The position numbers and the translations under genes are program-made. This document shows positions 22,831-32,290 of a stretch of 64,000 nt of DNA, piece after piece. Origin of the DNA: Aurantiochytrium sp. KH105 (lineage: Eukaryota; Sar; Bigyra; Thraustochytrida; Thraustochytriidae). The notes under the pieces were generated by a model. It was not told where the DNA came from and searched no databases. It saw only the letters and a list, made by a program, of their open reading frames with translations. How positions within the stretch are numbered: the first letter of the stretch is position 1; the number at the start of each line of letters is the position of its first letter. The stretch spans positions 62,001 through 126,000 of the forward strand of contig BGKB01000161.1 of the NCBI GenBank assembly GCA_003116975.1. The letters are read 5' to 3'.

Positions 22831-24978
22831 TCACTCGTCCGAAATTTCTTTAAGGAGGCTGCGGTATTTCCAGATACCAAATGTTCCAATGAGAAAGTCC
22901 GTGGGGAACGTTTTATCCTTTATCGACGTCTTCAATTCCTCAGTGACGCCTGCGTCAATGAGTAGTCTTGCCTTTTCAAAATCCTCAGGAATTCCCTCGA
23001 GATCTTGCAGCTCCTGAAGCACGTTCACGGTGCGATACACAGCATCAATTTGGTCCTCAATAGCTTCACGCTTTCCAGCTACGTCAGGCTCCTCCTCGAG
23101 CTCGAAGTGACAATCGGTATTGAGATGTTCGACTAAAGTTTTGCTTGCGATCGAAGCTATGATGCGCAAGTTCACAGCGTCGCACACGGTTTCAAGGATC
23201 TGATCAGTCTTAATCTCGTCGCTTCGGGTCATGAGAGATTCCTCGAGCTGATCGAATGCGCAAGAGAATGCTTTCTCGGTTATGCCCATCTTCGCTTCAT
23301 CGAAACTGTCTTCCAAGGTGACTCTGATGTGCTCCCTAATGAAGAAGAATCGCCCGATTTTGAGTGGGATCTCCGAATCGTCGAGAATTTTGCGCATCGC
23401 AAGCTTCTTGAAAGATTCCCAGATATCACTGATGAGTTGCTTGGTGTTTCCCATGAGTTTCTCCTTGCAATCATCGAGAAGTTGTGCTCTACGCAGGAGG
23501 GGAGCATTTTCCGGGAACTCACGAATGAAAGCGAAACAATCTCGGCTCTCGACTTCCTGCAGCACCTCCGTAGTTGGCATATCCTTGAGAGCATTGAGTC
23601 CTCGCTGAACTTCGCTCACCATCGAATTCTGCGAAATAGCTTGGGGTGTCATGCCAAGCTTCCAGAGGTTGCTGAAGCGGACCTTGAGGGCCTTTCTACA
23701 GCGCTGCAGCTCTGCAGTCACCCATTGGTCGCGCATGTACGTGCGAATCAAGTCATTCAGCGCGTGCAGAACGCCTGGCATGCCGTGTTTCGTCGTATCG
23801 TATTCTATCTCTTCCTTCGCGCATGCTTCGCGCAGCGCGGTCTCCTCTCGGGTGTACGAGTCCCGCAGACTATCTCTGTCGATGTGCCTGCGCGTGTCCC
23901 GGTTCGCCACAGGAACGACAAATCTGATCGGAACATCATCTGGCATGACCGCTGGATCGCGCTCAAGACGGGCGCGAAGGTCCTCCTCGGCCCCCGGTTC
24001 ATCCACTCGAGTCAGCACCACAATCGATGGCTTGTTGACTGCACGCATCAAAGGCCAAATTATGTTGTTGTTGAGCGCTTCTGAACGCGCGGAGACAACC
24101 GCAAGCACGAGGACATGTTCCTGGGCCAGCATACGTTGTGTAATGCTCGTCGTGGCCAATCTGGCATTTTCTGGAGCAGACACGATGCCAGGCAGATCGA
24201 CCAGGTCGATGGTTGGCACGGAGGGAGCGCGAATCTCGATCTGAACTTCGCGATCGGTGACAACACTGCGACCTGTGTCTTCGGGGTGCTCTTCGCGGAT
24301 AAAGTCGCGAATGAGCTCAGCAACTTCTGCAGAGAACGGCTCATCGGTTTGATCTCCCGTCACGCAAATCTGAGGGGGGGTTTCACGTCTAATTTCGCCA
24401 TTGTCGAGGTCCTTGACGCGAATCGTGACTTGATTCTGGTGACGGCTTGTCCTCAGCATGAGTCGCACGGGCATTCGCGTGCAAAATCTGCGGTCGCGAG
24501 GGAAGATGTCTCGCATGGCAATGCGCTCGAGCGTCGAAGACTTTCCTTGGCTTTCGGCACCGCACACAATGATCTGCGGAAGCTCAAGCTCAAAGTTGCC
24601 TTTGACTTGCAGAGCTGCCTGGAGAAGTCTGGCGTATGGAGCATCTGGAGCACAAAGGATACCAGCGATGCCTTTCGCTGGCGCGGCATGAACAAGAGCT
24701 GGCTGCGACTTGCCTGTAGACGCATCAGAGTCTTCGCGCTCTCGCGTTTCGAATTGAGTGAGCGCAAGCCGATATCCTGTCCGACAAGGTTCTGTCTCGA
24801 TGGTTCGGAATGCCTCAAAAAGACGTCTCCGCTCTTCCTCTGTGGTCGCCTCACGTAGTCGATCTTCGTACGCGGTTCGAACCAACTCGTCGCTGAGGTC
24901 GTTCTCGTCGATCGATAGAACCTCGAATGCTGTTCTATCAACGCGAGTCCAGCCATTCTCGCTTGATGTCTCGCTCAT
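22831..24978 (-). CDS. Dynamin-like GTPase with J-domain-like N-terminus
   Basis: 715 residues, ATG at 24978. Residues about 17-74 resemble a DnaJ fold (FEVLSIDEND, LVRTAYEDRL, FEAFRTIET) but lack the HPD tripeptide needed to stimulate Hsp70. The dynamin GTPase follows. Its P-loop is GAESQGKSS (about residues 140-148), the switch I region has CTRMPVRL, G3 is DLPG in IDLVDLPGI, and G4 is TRVD (TKxD is usual). The C-terminal 350 residues are predicted helical, as in the stalk and GED of the family. No PH domain, PRD or clear membrane segment is seen, as in Mx-like or organelle-division dynamins. The likely role is GTP-driven membrane remodelling; which membrane is unknown. The annotated C-terminus may be one of two alternatives. 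Confidence 0.88.
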   Translation of the reverse strand: MSETSSENGWTRVDRTAFEVLSIDENDLSDELVRTAYEDRLREATTEEERRRLFEAFRTIETEPCRTGYRLALTQFETREREDSDASTGKSQPALVHAAPAKGIAGILCAPDAPYARLLQAALQVKGNFELELPQIIVCGAESQGKSSTLERIAMRDIFPRDRRFCTRMPVRLMLRTSRHQNQVTIRVKDLDNGEIRRETPPQICVTGDQTDEPFSAEVAELIRDFIREEHPEDTGRSVVTDREVQIEIRAPSVPTIDLVDLPGIVSAPENARLATTSITQRMLAQEHVLVLAVVSARSEALNNNIIWPLMRAVNKPSIVVLTRVDEPGAEEDLRARLERDPAVMPDDVPIRFVVPVANRDTRRHIDRDSLRDSYTREETALREACAKEEIEYDTTKHGMPGVLHALNDLIRTYMRDQWVTAELQRCRKALKVRFSNLWKLGMTPQAISQNSMVSEVQRGLNALKDMPTTEVLQEVESRDCFAFIREFPENAPLLRRAQLLDDCKEKLMGNTKQLISDIWESFKKLAMRKILDDSEIPLKIGRFFFIREHIRVTLEDSFDEAKMGITEKAFSCAFDQLEESLMTRSDEIKTDQILETVCDAVNLRIIASIASKTLVEHLNTDCHFELEEEPDVAGKREAIEDQIDAVYRTVNVLQELQDLEGIPEDFEKARLLIDAGVTEELKTSIKDKTFPTDFLIGTFGIWKYRSLLKEISDE

Positions 24979-25855
24979 TATCGTCTCGTTGACTTCTGCG
25001 CTCTTGGTTGGCCTTTTGCTGGCAAGTTCTTTTCGGGTTTGCTGGCCTCCCTGTCTTTTTCTTTTTTTGCTTCCCTGTTATCCGCCGGACGATCCATCGC
25101 CACGGCAGAGTCAATTTTGAGTTTTGGTCATGGCTGATCAGGAAGACTCCATTTTGCGTTTTGGTCACCAATGATAGAAAAATTCGACCTAAGTCAGCCA
25201 GTCATCGATCCGTGGCGAATGAATAACTGCGACAAAAGCTTTCCTGCCCTTGTTGATCTGTTTGCGGAACGACTCCATGGACGATTCTAGTTGGCGTTTT
25301 GGTCACGGATGATAAAAATACTTGATCAAAGTCAGTCACTCGGATCGACAGTCTCCATAAGGCTCTTCGCCTGTTTCCAGGACAACGAAATGGACGAGTT
25401 CATTTTCGGTCTTGGCCTCAGGATGAAGAATCCAATGCGATGTCACGAAACTTGACGTCCAGTACAGGGGCTGTCCTTCGACTGAAGAATGAACAGTACC
25501 CATCAACTTCTCGATGTTAGGCATAGGGGCCTAGTCCTAGGAAATCAACGTTTGTCCCGCCATGGTGCTTGAGAGCTCCGGCTCTCACGCCACGCTACTC
25601 TGCAATGCCGTCCACCAAGCTATGCAGTAATGAAAGGGTATAGCTGTAGAAGTGGAGACGGCGGCCCGTTCGAAGTCGGCCAGGTGCTCCCTCTGCATAT
25701 TTGTCAATCAGAGATCTCCCTCTGGTCATTGCTGTCACCGATGTGAATGTTCGTCCTTTGCCACGTCTTTCTATCACGCCATCGGCATCTCATTCAAGAG
25801 ACACTTATGCTCGGAGAAGTCGTATACGTCAAAGGAAAGAGAAATGCTTGCGTGA
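24979..25855. other. Intergenic region with three copies of a short direct repeat
   Basis: 877 bases upstream of the dynamin-like gene and downstream of the WH2 gene. Three copies of a degenerate GTTTTGGTCA-NNNATGAT motif lie at 25121-25137, 25158-25175 and 25296-25313. A 62-codon - strand frame (25524-25336) and other small frames exist, but nothing else supports them. Confidence 0.5.
25121..25313 (+). repeat. Three degenerate GTTTTGGTCA direct repeats
   Basis: Copies start at 25121, 25158 and 25296. The second and third share a longer similarity: GGCGTTTTGGTCAC, then ATGATA, an A-rich spacer and AAGTCAG. The sequence could be a degraded element or a set of protein-binding sites. Confidence 0.6.
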
Positions 25856-26965
25856 TTAGTTTGCAGCCGGAGCCACCATTCTGCGACGAGCTAGAGCAGC
25901 CTGAAGCTCTGAGTTAGCGTTGCTTGCCGGCACGATCGAAGAGTTTCGCTTGTTGTTCGCCAAAATATCATCGATGCACTGTCTCGTGCCATTGGCGGCG
26001 CGATCTTGAACCTTCTCCAGACAAAGTTGAGCCATAGAAGGCGCGGCCGAATTTGCGACAGCAGGTTTTGCTTGCGAAGGTGAATCTTTAGTGACGGCCT
26101 TGAGCTGCTTGCCCATCTGAAGCTCGGCAAGTAGGGAGCTCATTGTAGGGCGTCCCGAAGTCGTCGAGTCTGGTTGACGAACAGAGTCATTGGCAGTGAC
26201 GGCCTTGAGCTGCTTGCCCTTTTGAATCTGGCCGAGCAAGGCATTCATTGGAGGGCGCCCCGAAGCCGTCGAGTCTGGTTGACCAACAGAGTCCTTGGCA
26301 GTGAGGGCCTTGAGCTGCTTGCCCTTTTGAATCTGGCCGAGCAAGGCATTCATTGAGGGACGTGCAGGTGTCGCAGCTGCCTTTGTGGCCTCACACGCGG
26401 GGTTCGCGAGTCCCTGAGTCTTCTTGAGCTTGTCAATTTGCGCCTGCTGGGTCGCGATTGTGCGGTCGCGCTCGGCAAGCTGAGTGCGCAGATTTTCTAC
26501 CGTGGTCTGCAGCTCTGCAAGCTGTTGCACTTGATCCTCGTTCGTTGGCGTAGACGGCGGGCTTTCCTCGTACACATTCTCGCGATACTTTGCCGATGAA
26601 ATCATGAGAATACCAACGAGAAGACAAAGAGGTCCATAGGCGCCGAGAAAGACAGCCGCGTAGATGGAGAGCCCGCTCTTATTCTTGGTGTCCCTCTTGC
26701 TCGATAGCATCCATGCGATGAAACTCATCATAGGATTAAGGACAAGGCCGAGAATGACACAAGGGACAATGTCAAGGTCAGGAATGCCAAAGGTCTTCCA
26801 TGAAAATAAAGATGATGTCACGATCGACGGCGGAAACGATGGCAATTTCGATACAAGTTCAGAGGGCAGTCCCGATGCTTCACCCAATTCGAGAAGATCG
26901 TGGCCGGAGCTATACCAGAGCAGAAGCGTTGCTGCAGCGATCACCAAACGTTTAATTGGTCCCAT
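25856..26965 (-). CDS. Membrane protein with tandem WH2 actin-binding motifs
   Basis: 369 residues, ATG at 26965. The N-terminal third is hydrophobic: segments near residues 5-20, 62-86 and 100-124 could span a membrane. A heptad coiled coil follows (about 144-182). Then come three near-identical repeats of about 36 residues carrying the WH2 signature, MNALLGQIQKGKQLKAL and variants, at about 205-221, 240-256 and 275-291. A degenerate C-terminal part includes LQAALARRR, reminiscent of WASP/WIP tails. WH2 motifs bind actin monomers, and tandem WH2s nucleate or sequester actin. An anchor plus coiled coil plus WH2 array suggests actin regulation at a membrane. The DNA repeats (about 26090-26360) are highly similar, implying recent duplication. 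No close family is recognised for the membrane part. Confidence 0.8.
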   Translation of the reverse strand: MGPIKRLVIAAATLLLWYSSGHDLLELGEASGLPSELVSKLPSFPPSIVTSSLFSWKTFGIPDLDIVPCVILGLVLNPMMSFIAWMLSSKRDTKNKSGLSIYAAVFLGAYGPLCLLVGILMISSAKYRENVYEESPPSTPTNEDQVQQLAELQTTVENLRTQLAERDRTIATQQAQIDKLKKTQGLANPACEATKAAATPARPSMNALLGQIQKGKQLKALTAKDSVGQPDSTASGRPPMNALLGQIQKGKQLKAVTANDSVRQPDSTTSGRPTMSSLLAELQMGKQLKAVTKDSPSQAKPAVANSAAPSMAQLCLEKVQDRAANGTRQCIDDILANNKRNSSIVPASNANSELQAALARRRMVAPAAN

Positions 26966-28071
26966 CGTTTCGTGGGTTCCTTCGAGACCGAGTCCTTGAA
27001 AGCACTTCGCTTCACTTCACTTCACTTCACAGCTTTCTTTCGTTTGAGGTTTGCCTGCACAAGTTTCTTGCCTTCATGCTCCCGTTCTTGCTGCTAGCCG
27101 GCCCAAGCCATGAGTCCACTTTTATCGTCTCTCCAGCCTTGTCTTCACCTATTGGATTTGCTTCGGCAAAACGATCGGGCAAAGTTTACAGTGAAGTCCA
27201 TTTTCTCGCTTCTGGTCAGCGGTGATCATAATCCTTGTCTCAGGCCTGGGCCATGGGCTGACGATAAGTAGGCTAGGGCTTAGGTGGACAGCTCGAGTAG
27301 TAGTGGTAGCCTGGCCACCTCGGCCGCGCCTTTGGCAACTTCGAAGAATAAGTTCGCGTTGAAGTATAAAAGCCACTTTACCTGTACTTGTCGTTGTCGT
27401 TGTCGTTGTCGTCGTTGCTGTCAAATAGGCTTACCACCATGAAAACGATACCGTCTCATTTTACAAGGTCTAACCAAAATCGCCCAACGACGGATCTTTT
27501 GGCGAAGACAGCCCATGTTTACCCGCCCGCAAGAACGGCAACCACCATGTAGGCCTATTGCTACCTCGCAAGTTGCAAAAGGAATAAAATACCGCCACTG
27601 CGCCCTGCATGACGCGAGAGACCCCGAGTCGCGAGCACGGCCACCCCAGGCTCGCTGCACATGCCGCCGTTGGCGCGCAGCCCTTCTTCCTCCCTCCCTC
27701 CCGCTCGCCTCCGCGTTGGCGACGAGTAACGACGCCGCGCTCGTTTGCGTCTCGGCTCCTTTGCTCGGCGCTTGACTCCGCGGAAGGAGGAGGAGAAGAA
27801 CAAGGAAAGCAGCTCGCGAAGAATAGAAGGACGCGAGGGAGAAGATACGAGCAGCTGCAGAATCGAAGATAGACTAGACTCGGGCTCGGAGAGACAGCAG
27901 ACCCGACTCGCCCGTCGGCAGGCATCCCGCGCGAACGGGAGGCGAGCGAAGACGCCCGCGGCGGAGCAGCAGCGCGCGCAGCGGCGAGAGGCAGACGCCA
28001 GGCGGCCCGCCAGCCAGGCGGCCCGACAGCGAGGCAGCGGGAAGGCGAGCGCGAGACGGGACGCGGGCGCG
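26966..28071. other. Divergent upstream region between the WH2 and ceramidase genes
   Basis: 1.1 kb. It contains a CTTCA pentanucleotide repeat (27008-27030), a GTCGTT hexanucleotide repeat (about 27389-27420) and, from about 27600, a GC-rich stretch that is probably the ceramidase 5' leader. The ceramidase frame is open back to 27745 but has no ATG before 28072. Confidence 0.55.
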
Positions 28072-30276
28072 ATGGCCGCACTGAGCACCTCCGTGGGGAC
28101 GCGTCTGCTGGCGATGGTCCTGTCGGCGACGCTGGCCGTGACGCAGGGATACTGGGTGGGCGTGGGCCAGGCCGACGTGACAGGGCCCGCCGCGGACGTG
28201 AACATGATGGGATACGCGATGCCTGCGCAGACGACGGGCGGAATTCACTTTCGTCTGCGCGCCCGCGCCTTTGTGTTCGGAGACGACGAAGCTGCCAAGG
28301 ACCCGAACGCGACCCGCGTCGCCTTCGTGAGTCTCGACGCATGCATGGGGACGCAAGCCGTGACGGACGCAGTGGTGAGTCGTCTCGAGCAGCGGTTCCC
28401 TGGAGTGTACTCTGCCGAGACGATCTCCATCAGTGGAACCCATACGCATAGTGCGCCGGCGGGTTTCCTCCAGAACGTGCTCTTCCAGGTCCCTTCGCTT
28501 GGCTTTGTGCATGAGGCTTTCGAGAGCTTCGTCTCCGGAATCGTCGAAGCGATCGCACGAGCTCACGAGTCGGCCCGCGCCGGTCGCAAGATGGAAGTCT
28601 CGCGCGCAGCCATGGCCCCCGGCGAGGCCAACATTAACCGCTCCCCCTCAGGGTATGCCAACAATCCCAAGGAAGAGCGCGAGCTTTACGGTCACAATAC
28701 GGACCTAAATGCGACTGTCCTGCGTATCGAAGAGTCCGATGGGACTCCCGTGGGCATGGTGAATTGGTTCAGTGTGCACGGAACGAGCATGCCGAACACG
28801 AATCATCTTATCAGTGGAGACAACAAAGGGTATGCCTCGCAGCTCTTTGATGCCTGGTACAATGGCCCCGAGGTCCTCACGGGCAATGGATCCTTTGTAT
28901 CAGCCTTTGCTTCCACCAATCTTGGCGATGTTTCGCCCAACATTAACGGCACCTTTTGCTCGGACTCGGGTGAGCCTTGCGAGGAGCTCCACTCAACTTG
29001 CCATGGTTTCAATGAGCAGTGCCATGGCCGTGGACCGTCGGATGACCCGTTCGAATCGACGCGTATTGTAGGCACCCGGCAGGCCGAGTTTGCTCGCAAA
29101 CTCTACGACCGCGTCGAGGGCGCGGCCCTTGTGCGTGCCGCCGTCGATGGCCCTGTCAAGTCGGCTCACGTGTACCGAGACATGTCCAACCTCGAGGTGG
29201 AGCTCGAGGGTGGAAAAACGGTGCGCACGTGCAAGCCTGCGCTCGGGTACTCCTTTGCGGCGGGAACGACAGATGGCCCTGGTGCTTTCGATTTTGTACA
29301 GTCCGAGAAATCGACCAACCCACTCTGGGAGATGCTCCGCAACATTCTGAAGAAGCCCAGCGACGAACTCAAAGCGTGCCAGCACCCGAAGCCGGTTCTG
29401 CTTCCCACGGGCGAAATGACCGAGCCGTATCCGTGGCACCCGGTAGTCATGCCGATCTCCATTTTTCAAATTGGATACCAGCTCGCCATTATCAACGTCC
29501 CTTCTGAGTTTACGACCATGGCTGGCCGTCGCATGCGCGCTGCAGTGCGCGCCAAACTCGTGGAGGGCGGTGGCTTTGATGCTCAAAATGGCGTCGTGGT
29601 CATTGCTGGTCTTGCCAATGAGTACTCTTCCTATGTGACAACTTTGGAAGAGTACGAGGTGCAGCGTTACGAGGCGGCTTCTACACTATACGGCCCGTAC
29701 ACGCATGCTGGTTATGTGCAAGAGGCCGTCAAGCTTGCCGGGGCTCTCAATAGTGACACCAAGCCTAGCAGTGGTCCCGCGCCCCCAAGCCTCATGGGTC
29801 ATCAAATCTCGCTCTTGCCTCCGCCGCTTCCGGACACTGTCCCCATGGGCTCTCACTTTGGCGACGTCAAGACTGACGTGGAAGCCTCGTATGACCTTGC
29901 ATCCGACACACTCGTGTCGGCGACCTTTTGGAGCGCCAACCCGCGCAACAACATGCGTCTTGGTGGCACCTATCTCACGGTTGAATATCAGAACGCCAGT
30001 GGAGTCTGGGAAGTGATTGCCACTGACAGTGAGTTTGAGACGCGCTTTATTTACCAAAAGCTCTCTGCCATTTCGCTGCACAGCGTGGCCACCGTCGAAT
30101 GGAGACCGGGTCAAGCCCTGCGCAAGATTGTTCCGGGCAAGTACCGTCTGCGCCACTTTGGCGATCGCAAGCATCTTACGGGTCGTATTTCCTCCTTTGA
30201 GGGTACTTCTCGTGTCTTTGAGCTCCAGGCAGCGCCCCCGCGTCGCTATGGAGGAAGCTGGGCTGAGGCTTTTTGA
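28072..30276 (+). CDS. Neutral ceramidase
   Basis: 734 residues from the ATG at 28072. The start gives a hydrophobic signal sequence (LLAMVLSATLAVTQG), so the enzyme is secreted or lumenal. It cleaves ceramide to sphingosine and fatty acid (EC 3.5.1.23). Family signatures in order: GVGQADVTGPAADVNMMGYA at the mature N-terminus, zinc-site histidines in SGTHTHSAP and in NWFSVHGTSM, and the catalytic serine block NINRSPSGY. Later come GLANEYSSYVTT, which is conserved, and a C-terminal Ig-like domain (about residues 590-734). The length fits the family (about 700-780). A linker near residues 560-580 (Pro/Ser-rich) replaces the mucin-like stem of animal forms. It is one of several lipid-related genes here but has no obvious partner. 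Confidence 0.95.
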   Translation: MAALSTSVGTRLLAMVLSATLAVTQGYWVGVGQADVTGPAADVNMMGYAMPAQTTGGIHFRLRARAFVFGDDEAAKDPNATRVAFVSLDACMGTQAVTDAVVSRLEQRFPGVYSAETISISGTHTHSAPAGFLQNVLFQVPSLGFVHEAFESFVSGIVEAIARAHESARAGRKMEVSRAAMAPGEANINRSPSGYANNPKEERELYGHNTDLNATVLRIEESDGTPVGMVNWFSVHGTSMPNTNHLISGDNKGYASQLFDAWYNGPEVLTGNGSFVSAFASTNLGDVSPNINGTFCSDSGEPCEELHSTCHGFNEQCHGRGPSDDPFESTRIVGTRQAEFARKLYDRVEGAALVRAAVDGPVKSAHVYRDMSNLEVELEGGKTVRTCKPALGYSFAAGTTDGPGAFDFVQSEKSTNPLWEMLRNILKKPSDELKACQHPKPVLLPTGEMTEPYPWHPVVMPISIFQIGYQLAIINVPSEFTTMAGRRMRAAVRAKLVEGGGFDAQNGVVVIAGLANEYSSYVTTLEEYEVQRYEAASTLYGPYTHAGYVQEAVKLAGALNSDTKPSSGPAPPSLMGHQISLLPPPLPDTVPMGSHFGDVKTDVEASYDLASDTLVSATFWSANPRNNMRLGGTYLTVEYQNASGVWEVIATDSEFETRFIYQKLSAISLHSVATVEWRPGQALRKIVPGKYRLRHFGDRKHLTGRISSFEGTSRVFELQAAPPRRYGGSWAEAF

Positions 30277-30801
30277 AAACAAGGAGAAAACCGCCAGCTC
30301 CTGATCGACTTGTGCATAATATCATCAATCTTTCTTTTCATTCTGACATCACAAAGATCTCGACCAAAATTGAGGTCTGGGGTGTTTTGCTCCTAACACC
30401 TGACAAAGTGTTGTTATAATAATTATGGACTTTGCGAGTACTCAATATTTCTACAATCTGGCGTGAAAGTGATTGTCCTCTTTGCGAACAGCTTGAGACC
30501 CGAGCAAAAACACTAAAAAAAAAATCCAAAAAAGATTCCCTGAAGAAATTTCACTTTGCTTCCTGGTGTTTTCATTCTTTTCTTTCATCATTGTAGGCTA
30601 ATCAAAAATGAGCATCACAGCACGAAAAAAAAACTAAGTTTTGTCTACTCGCAAACTCGATGCACGGCTAACCTTCCTCGACGTCGCCTTTGAAGCCTTT
30701 ATCGACGTCGCATATTCAGTTCAATTTTATTTTCTTCTTCTCCAAAAATTCGCTCACGGTCGTCCTTGGCCAAATTTTCCTTTCATGAGTTCACGAAAAC
30801 G
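30277..30801. other. Convergent, AT-rich intergenic region
   Basis: 525 bases between the ceramidase and transporter 3' ends. Markedly lower GC than the genes, with several A-runs (for example near 30513-30535 and 30625) and T-rich stretches. It probably contains both polyadenylation sites. No gene is seen. Confidence 0.5.
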
Positions 30802-32040
30802 TTAGTCATCAAAAATTGCAGCTGCGATAACAGTAGACAAAATACTGCCTGCAGCGAGACCCGCATTGAGCCAGAGACTCATAGCCGTGGGTGAAAACCG
30901 CTCGCAGCCAATCATCATCGCAATCGTGGCGAGGTGACCATTTGTGAGCCCAAGCAGCGTGACCCAGAAAAGTGGCCAGACGTCGCCAAAGAAGGCTTGA
31001 GGGACGTGTGAAGAACCGTCCATCCCACATGATATGATGAGTGGCACAAAGGCAAATCTCAGCAAGCCGTAAAAACATTGCATGAGAGGCCTCGAGAGAC
31101 AAGACCACGGGCCGACAAGGCGACCGAGAAGGTCCCCAATATTGAACGCAAGCACGAGAAGCGGCTGGAAATAAGGCTTCGATATGCTCTCAGGACGCAG
31201 GTGCACCGTGACGCCGGGAAATACGCCGAGCGTGCAGGTGAAGCACAAGAAAACTGCCAAGGCACACAAGGATGCATGGCGCCAGGGCGGGGTCGCCTTG
31301 ATTAATTCTGGGGCGGAAGCCTCTTCCGTCCTGCTACTATGCAGCTCGACCTCAAAGACACTGCGGGTTGGCCGCACAGAGTCGTCTGCTGACGGAGGAG
31401 GGTCCTCTTCGGCGTCCGAGTTCGTGGCATGTGGAACTTGACCATACGGCGCGTCACGCTTCAAGAGACGCGCAAATTGCGCGATTGAAGCGGCGACCAC
31501 AGCTGCAGTAATAATCAAGTAGATGGACCCCACGCGCGCAGGTTGAAATCCGCCGGGTACGAGCAAGAAAATGACGATCGAGGACAAGAGCCCTGCAACA
31601 GCCTGGCCCGCCATGATTGCTTGCGTTGTTTTCCCGCTCACGTCGTGCTTAGCTGAAAAGCGAAAGGTGCCGCTTTGAAGCGACGCGGTGAAGCCGCCCA
31701 GCGCAAGTAAGCAAAGTCCTACGAGATAATAAAGCGCTGTGGCACGGTCATAGGTTGTGGCCACGACCAAGGCCAATACGAGGGTGACCAGGGCTGTCAT
31801 GCTACCGGCAAGGACAACAATGCGCGAGGGCTCGCCTAGAAGTGCCCCATTCCGTTCCCGAGCCCTTTCCACGGCCAAGACGGCAAAGTTACTCACGAGA
31901 TACGTTGTGGAGAAGGCCCCAGCGTAGGTTGACGCCCGCGATGACCCGACAAAGGCCTCTTCCAAGAGTCCAAGTAGATTCAAGGTCGAGCTCCAAGGCA
32001 GCAGCATCGCCAGGCCGATCAAGAGCATCGTGGCCCGCAT
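30802..32040 (-). CDS. Equilibrative nucleoside transporter (SLC29 family)
   Basis: 412 residues from the ATG at 32040; the frame extends nine codons further up to a GTG but without an ATG. About eleven hydrophobic segments are interrupted by an acidic, Ser/Pro-rich cytosolic loop (about residues 205-260) between TM6 and TM7, as in the family. Hallmarks: the N-terminal LLPWSSTLNL element, FNIGDLLGR in TM8 and GLTNGHLATIAM in TM10. The family moves nucleosides and nucleobases down or with a proton gradient. It lies 250 bases downstream of uridine phosphorylase on the same strand, which suggests a salvage role for the uridine it imports. Substrate preference cannot be read from the sequence. 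Confidence 0.93.
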   Translation of the reverse strand: MRATMLLIGLAMLLPWSSTLNLLGLLEEAFVGSSRASTYAGAFSTTYLVSNFAVLAVERARERNGALLGEPSRIVVLAGSMTALVTLVLALVVATTYDRATALYYLVGLCLLALGGFTASLQSGTFRFSAKHDVSGKTTQAIMAGQAVAGLLSSIVIFLLVPGGFQPARVGSIYLIITAAVVAASIAQFARLLKRDAPYGQVPHATNSDAEEDPPPSADDSVRPTRSVFEVELHSSRTEEASAPELIKATPPWRHASLCALAVFLCFTCTLGVFPGVTVHLRPESISKPYFQPLLVLAFNIGDLLGRLVGPWSCLSRPLMQCFYGLLRFAFVPLIISCGMDGSSHVPQAFFGDVWPLFWVTLLGLTNGHLATIAMMIGCERFSPTAMSLWLNAGLAAGSILSTVIAAAIFDD

Positions 32041-32290
32041 CCTGCGCTGTGCTGCGTTGTGCTGCACAACACTGACACTCTTGCGCGCGCACGCGCGCTG
32101 ACGCGCTGATAAACGGAGCCGGTTTGATCGTCAGGATCGTCGGAAAAAAGAAATACGTTACGTTCCGTTTCGGTGTCACCGCGGTTTCACGCTATCCAAA
32201 CATCTAGTAACAGCCTGTGGGCCTCTAAAATATCTAATTGCCTACGGTGGCTCCTGCCTTGCCAATGCTCGTACTACCTGGGCCCTTGGT

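Noticed and set aside
25336-25524. 62-codon - strand frame (MPNIEKLMGTV start)
   Set aside because: Has an ATG and a balanced composition, but too short to judge, lies in a region with degenerate repeats, and I recognise no family. Could be an exon remnant.
27745-28071. Upstream extension of the ceramidase frame
   Set aside because: Open for 109 codons but without an ATG, and composed of Arg/Glu/Ala from GC-rich leader sequence. The ATG at 28072 gives a proper signal peptide.
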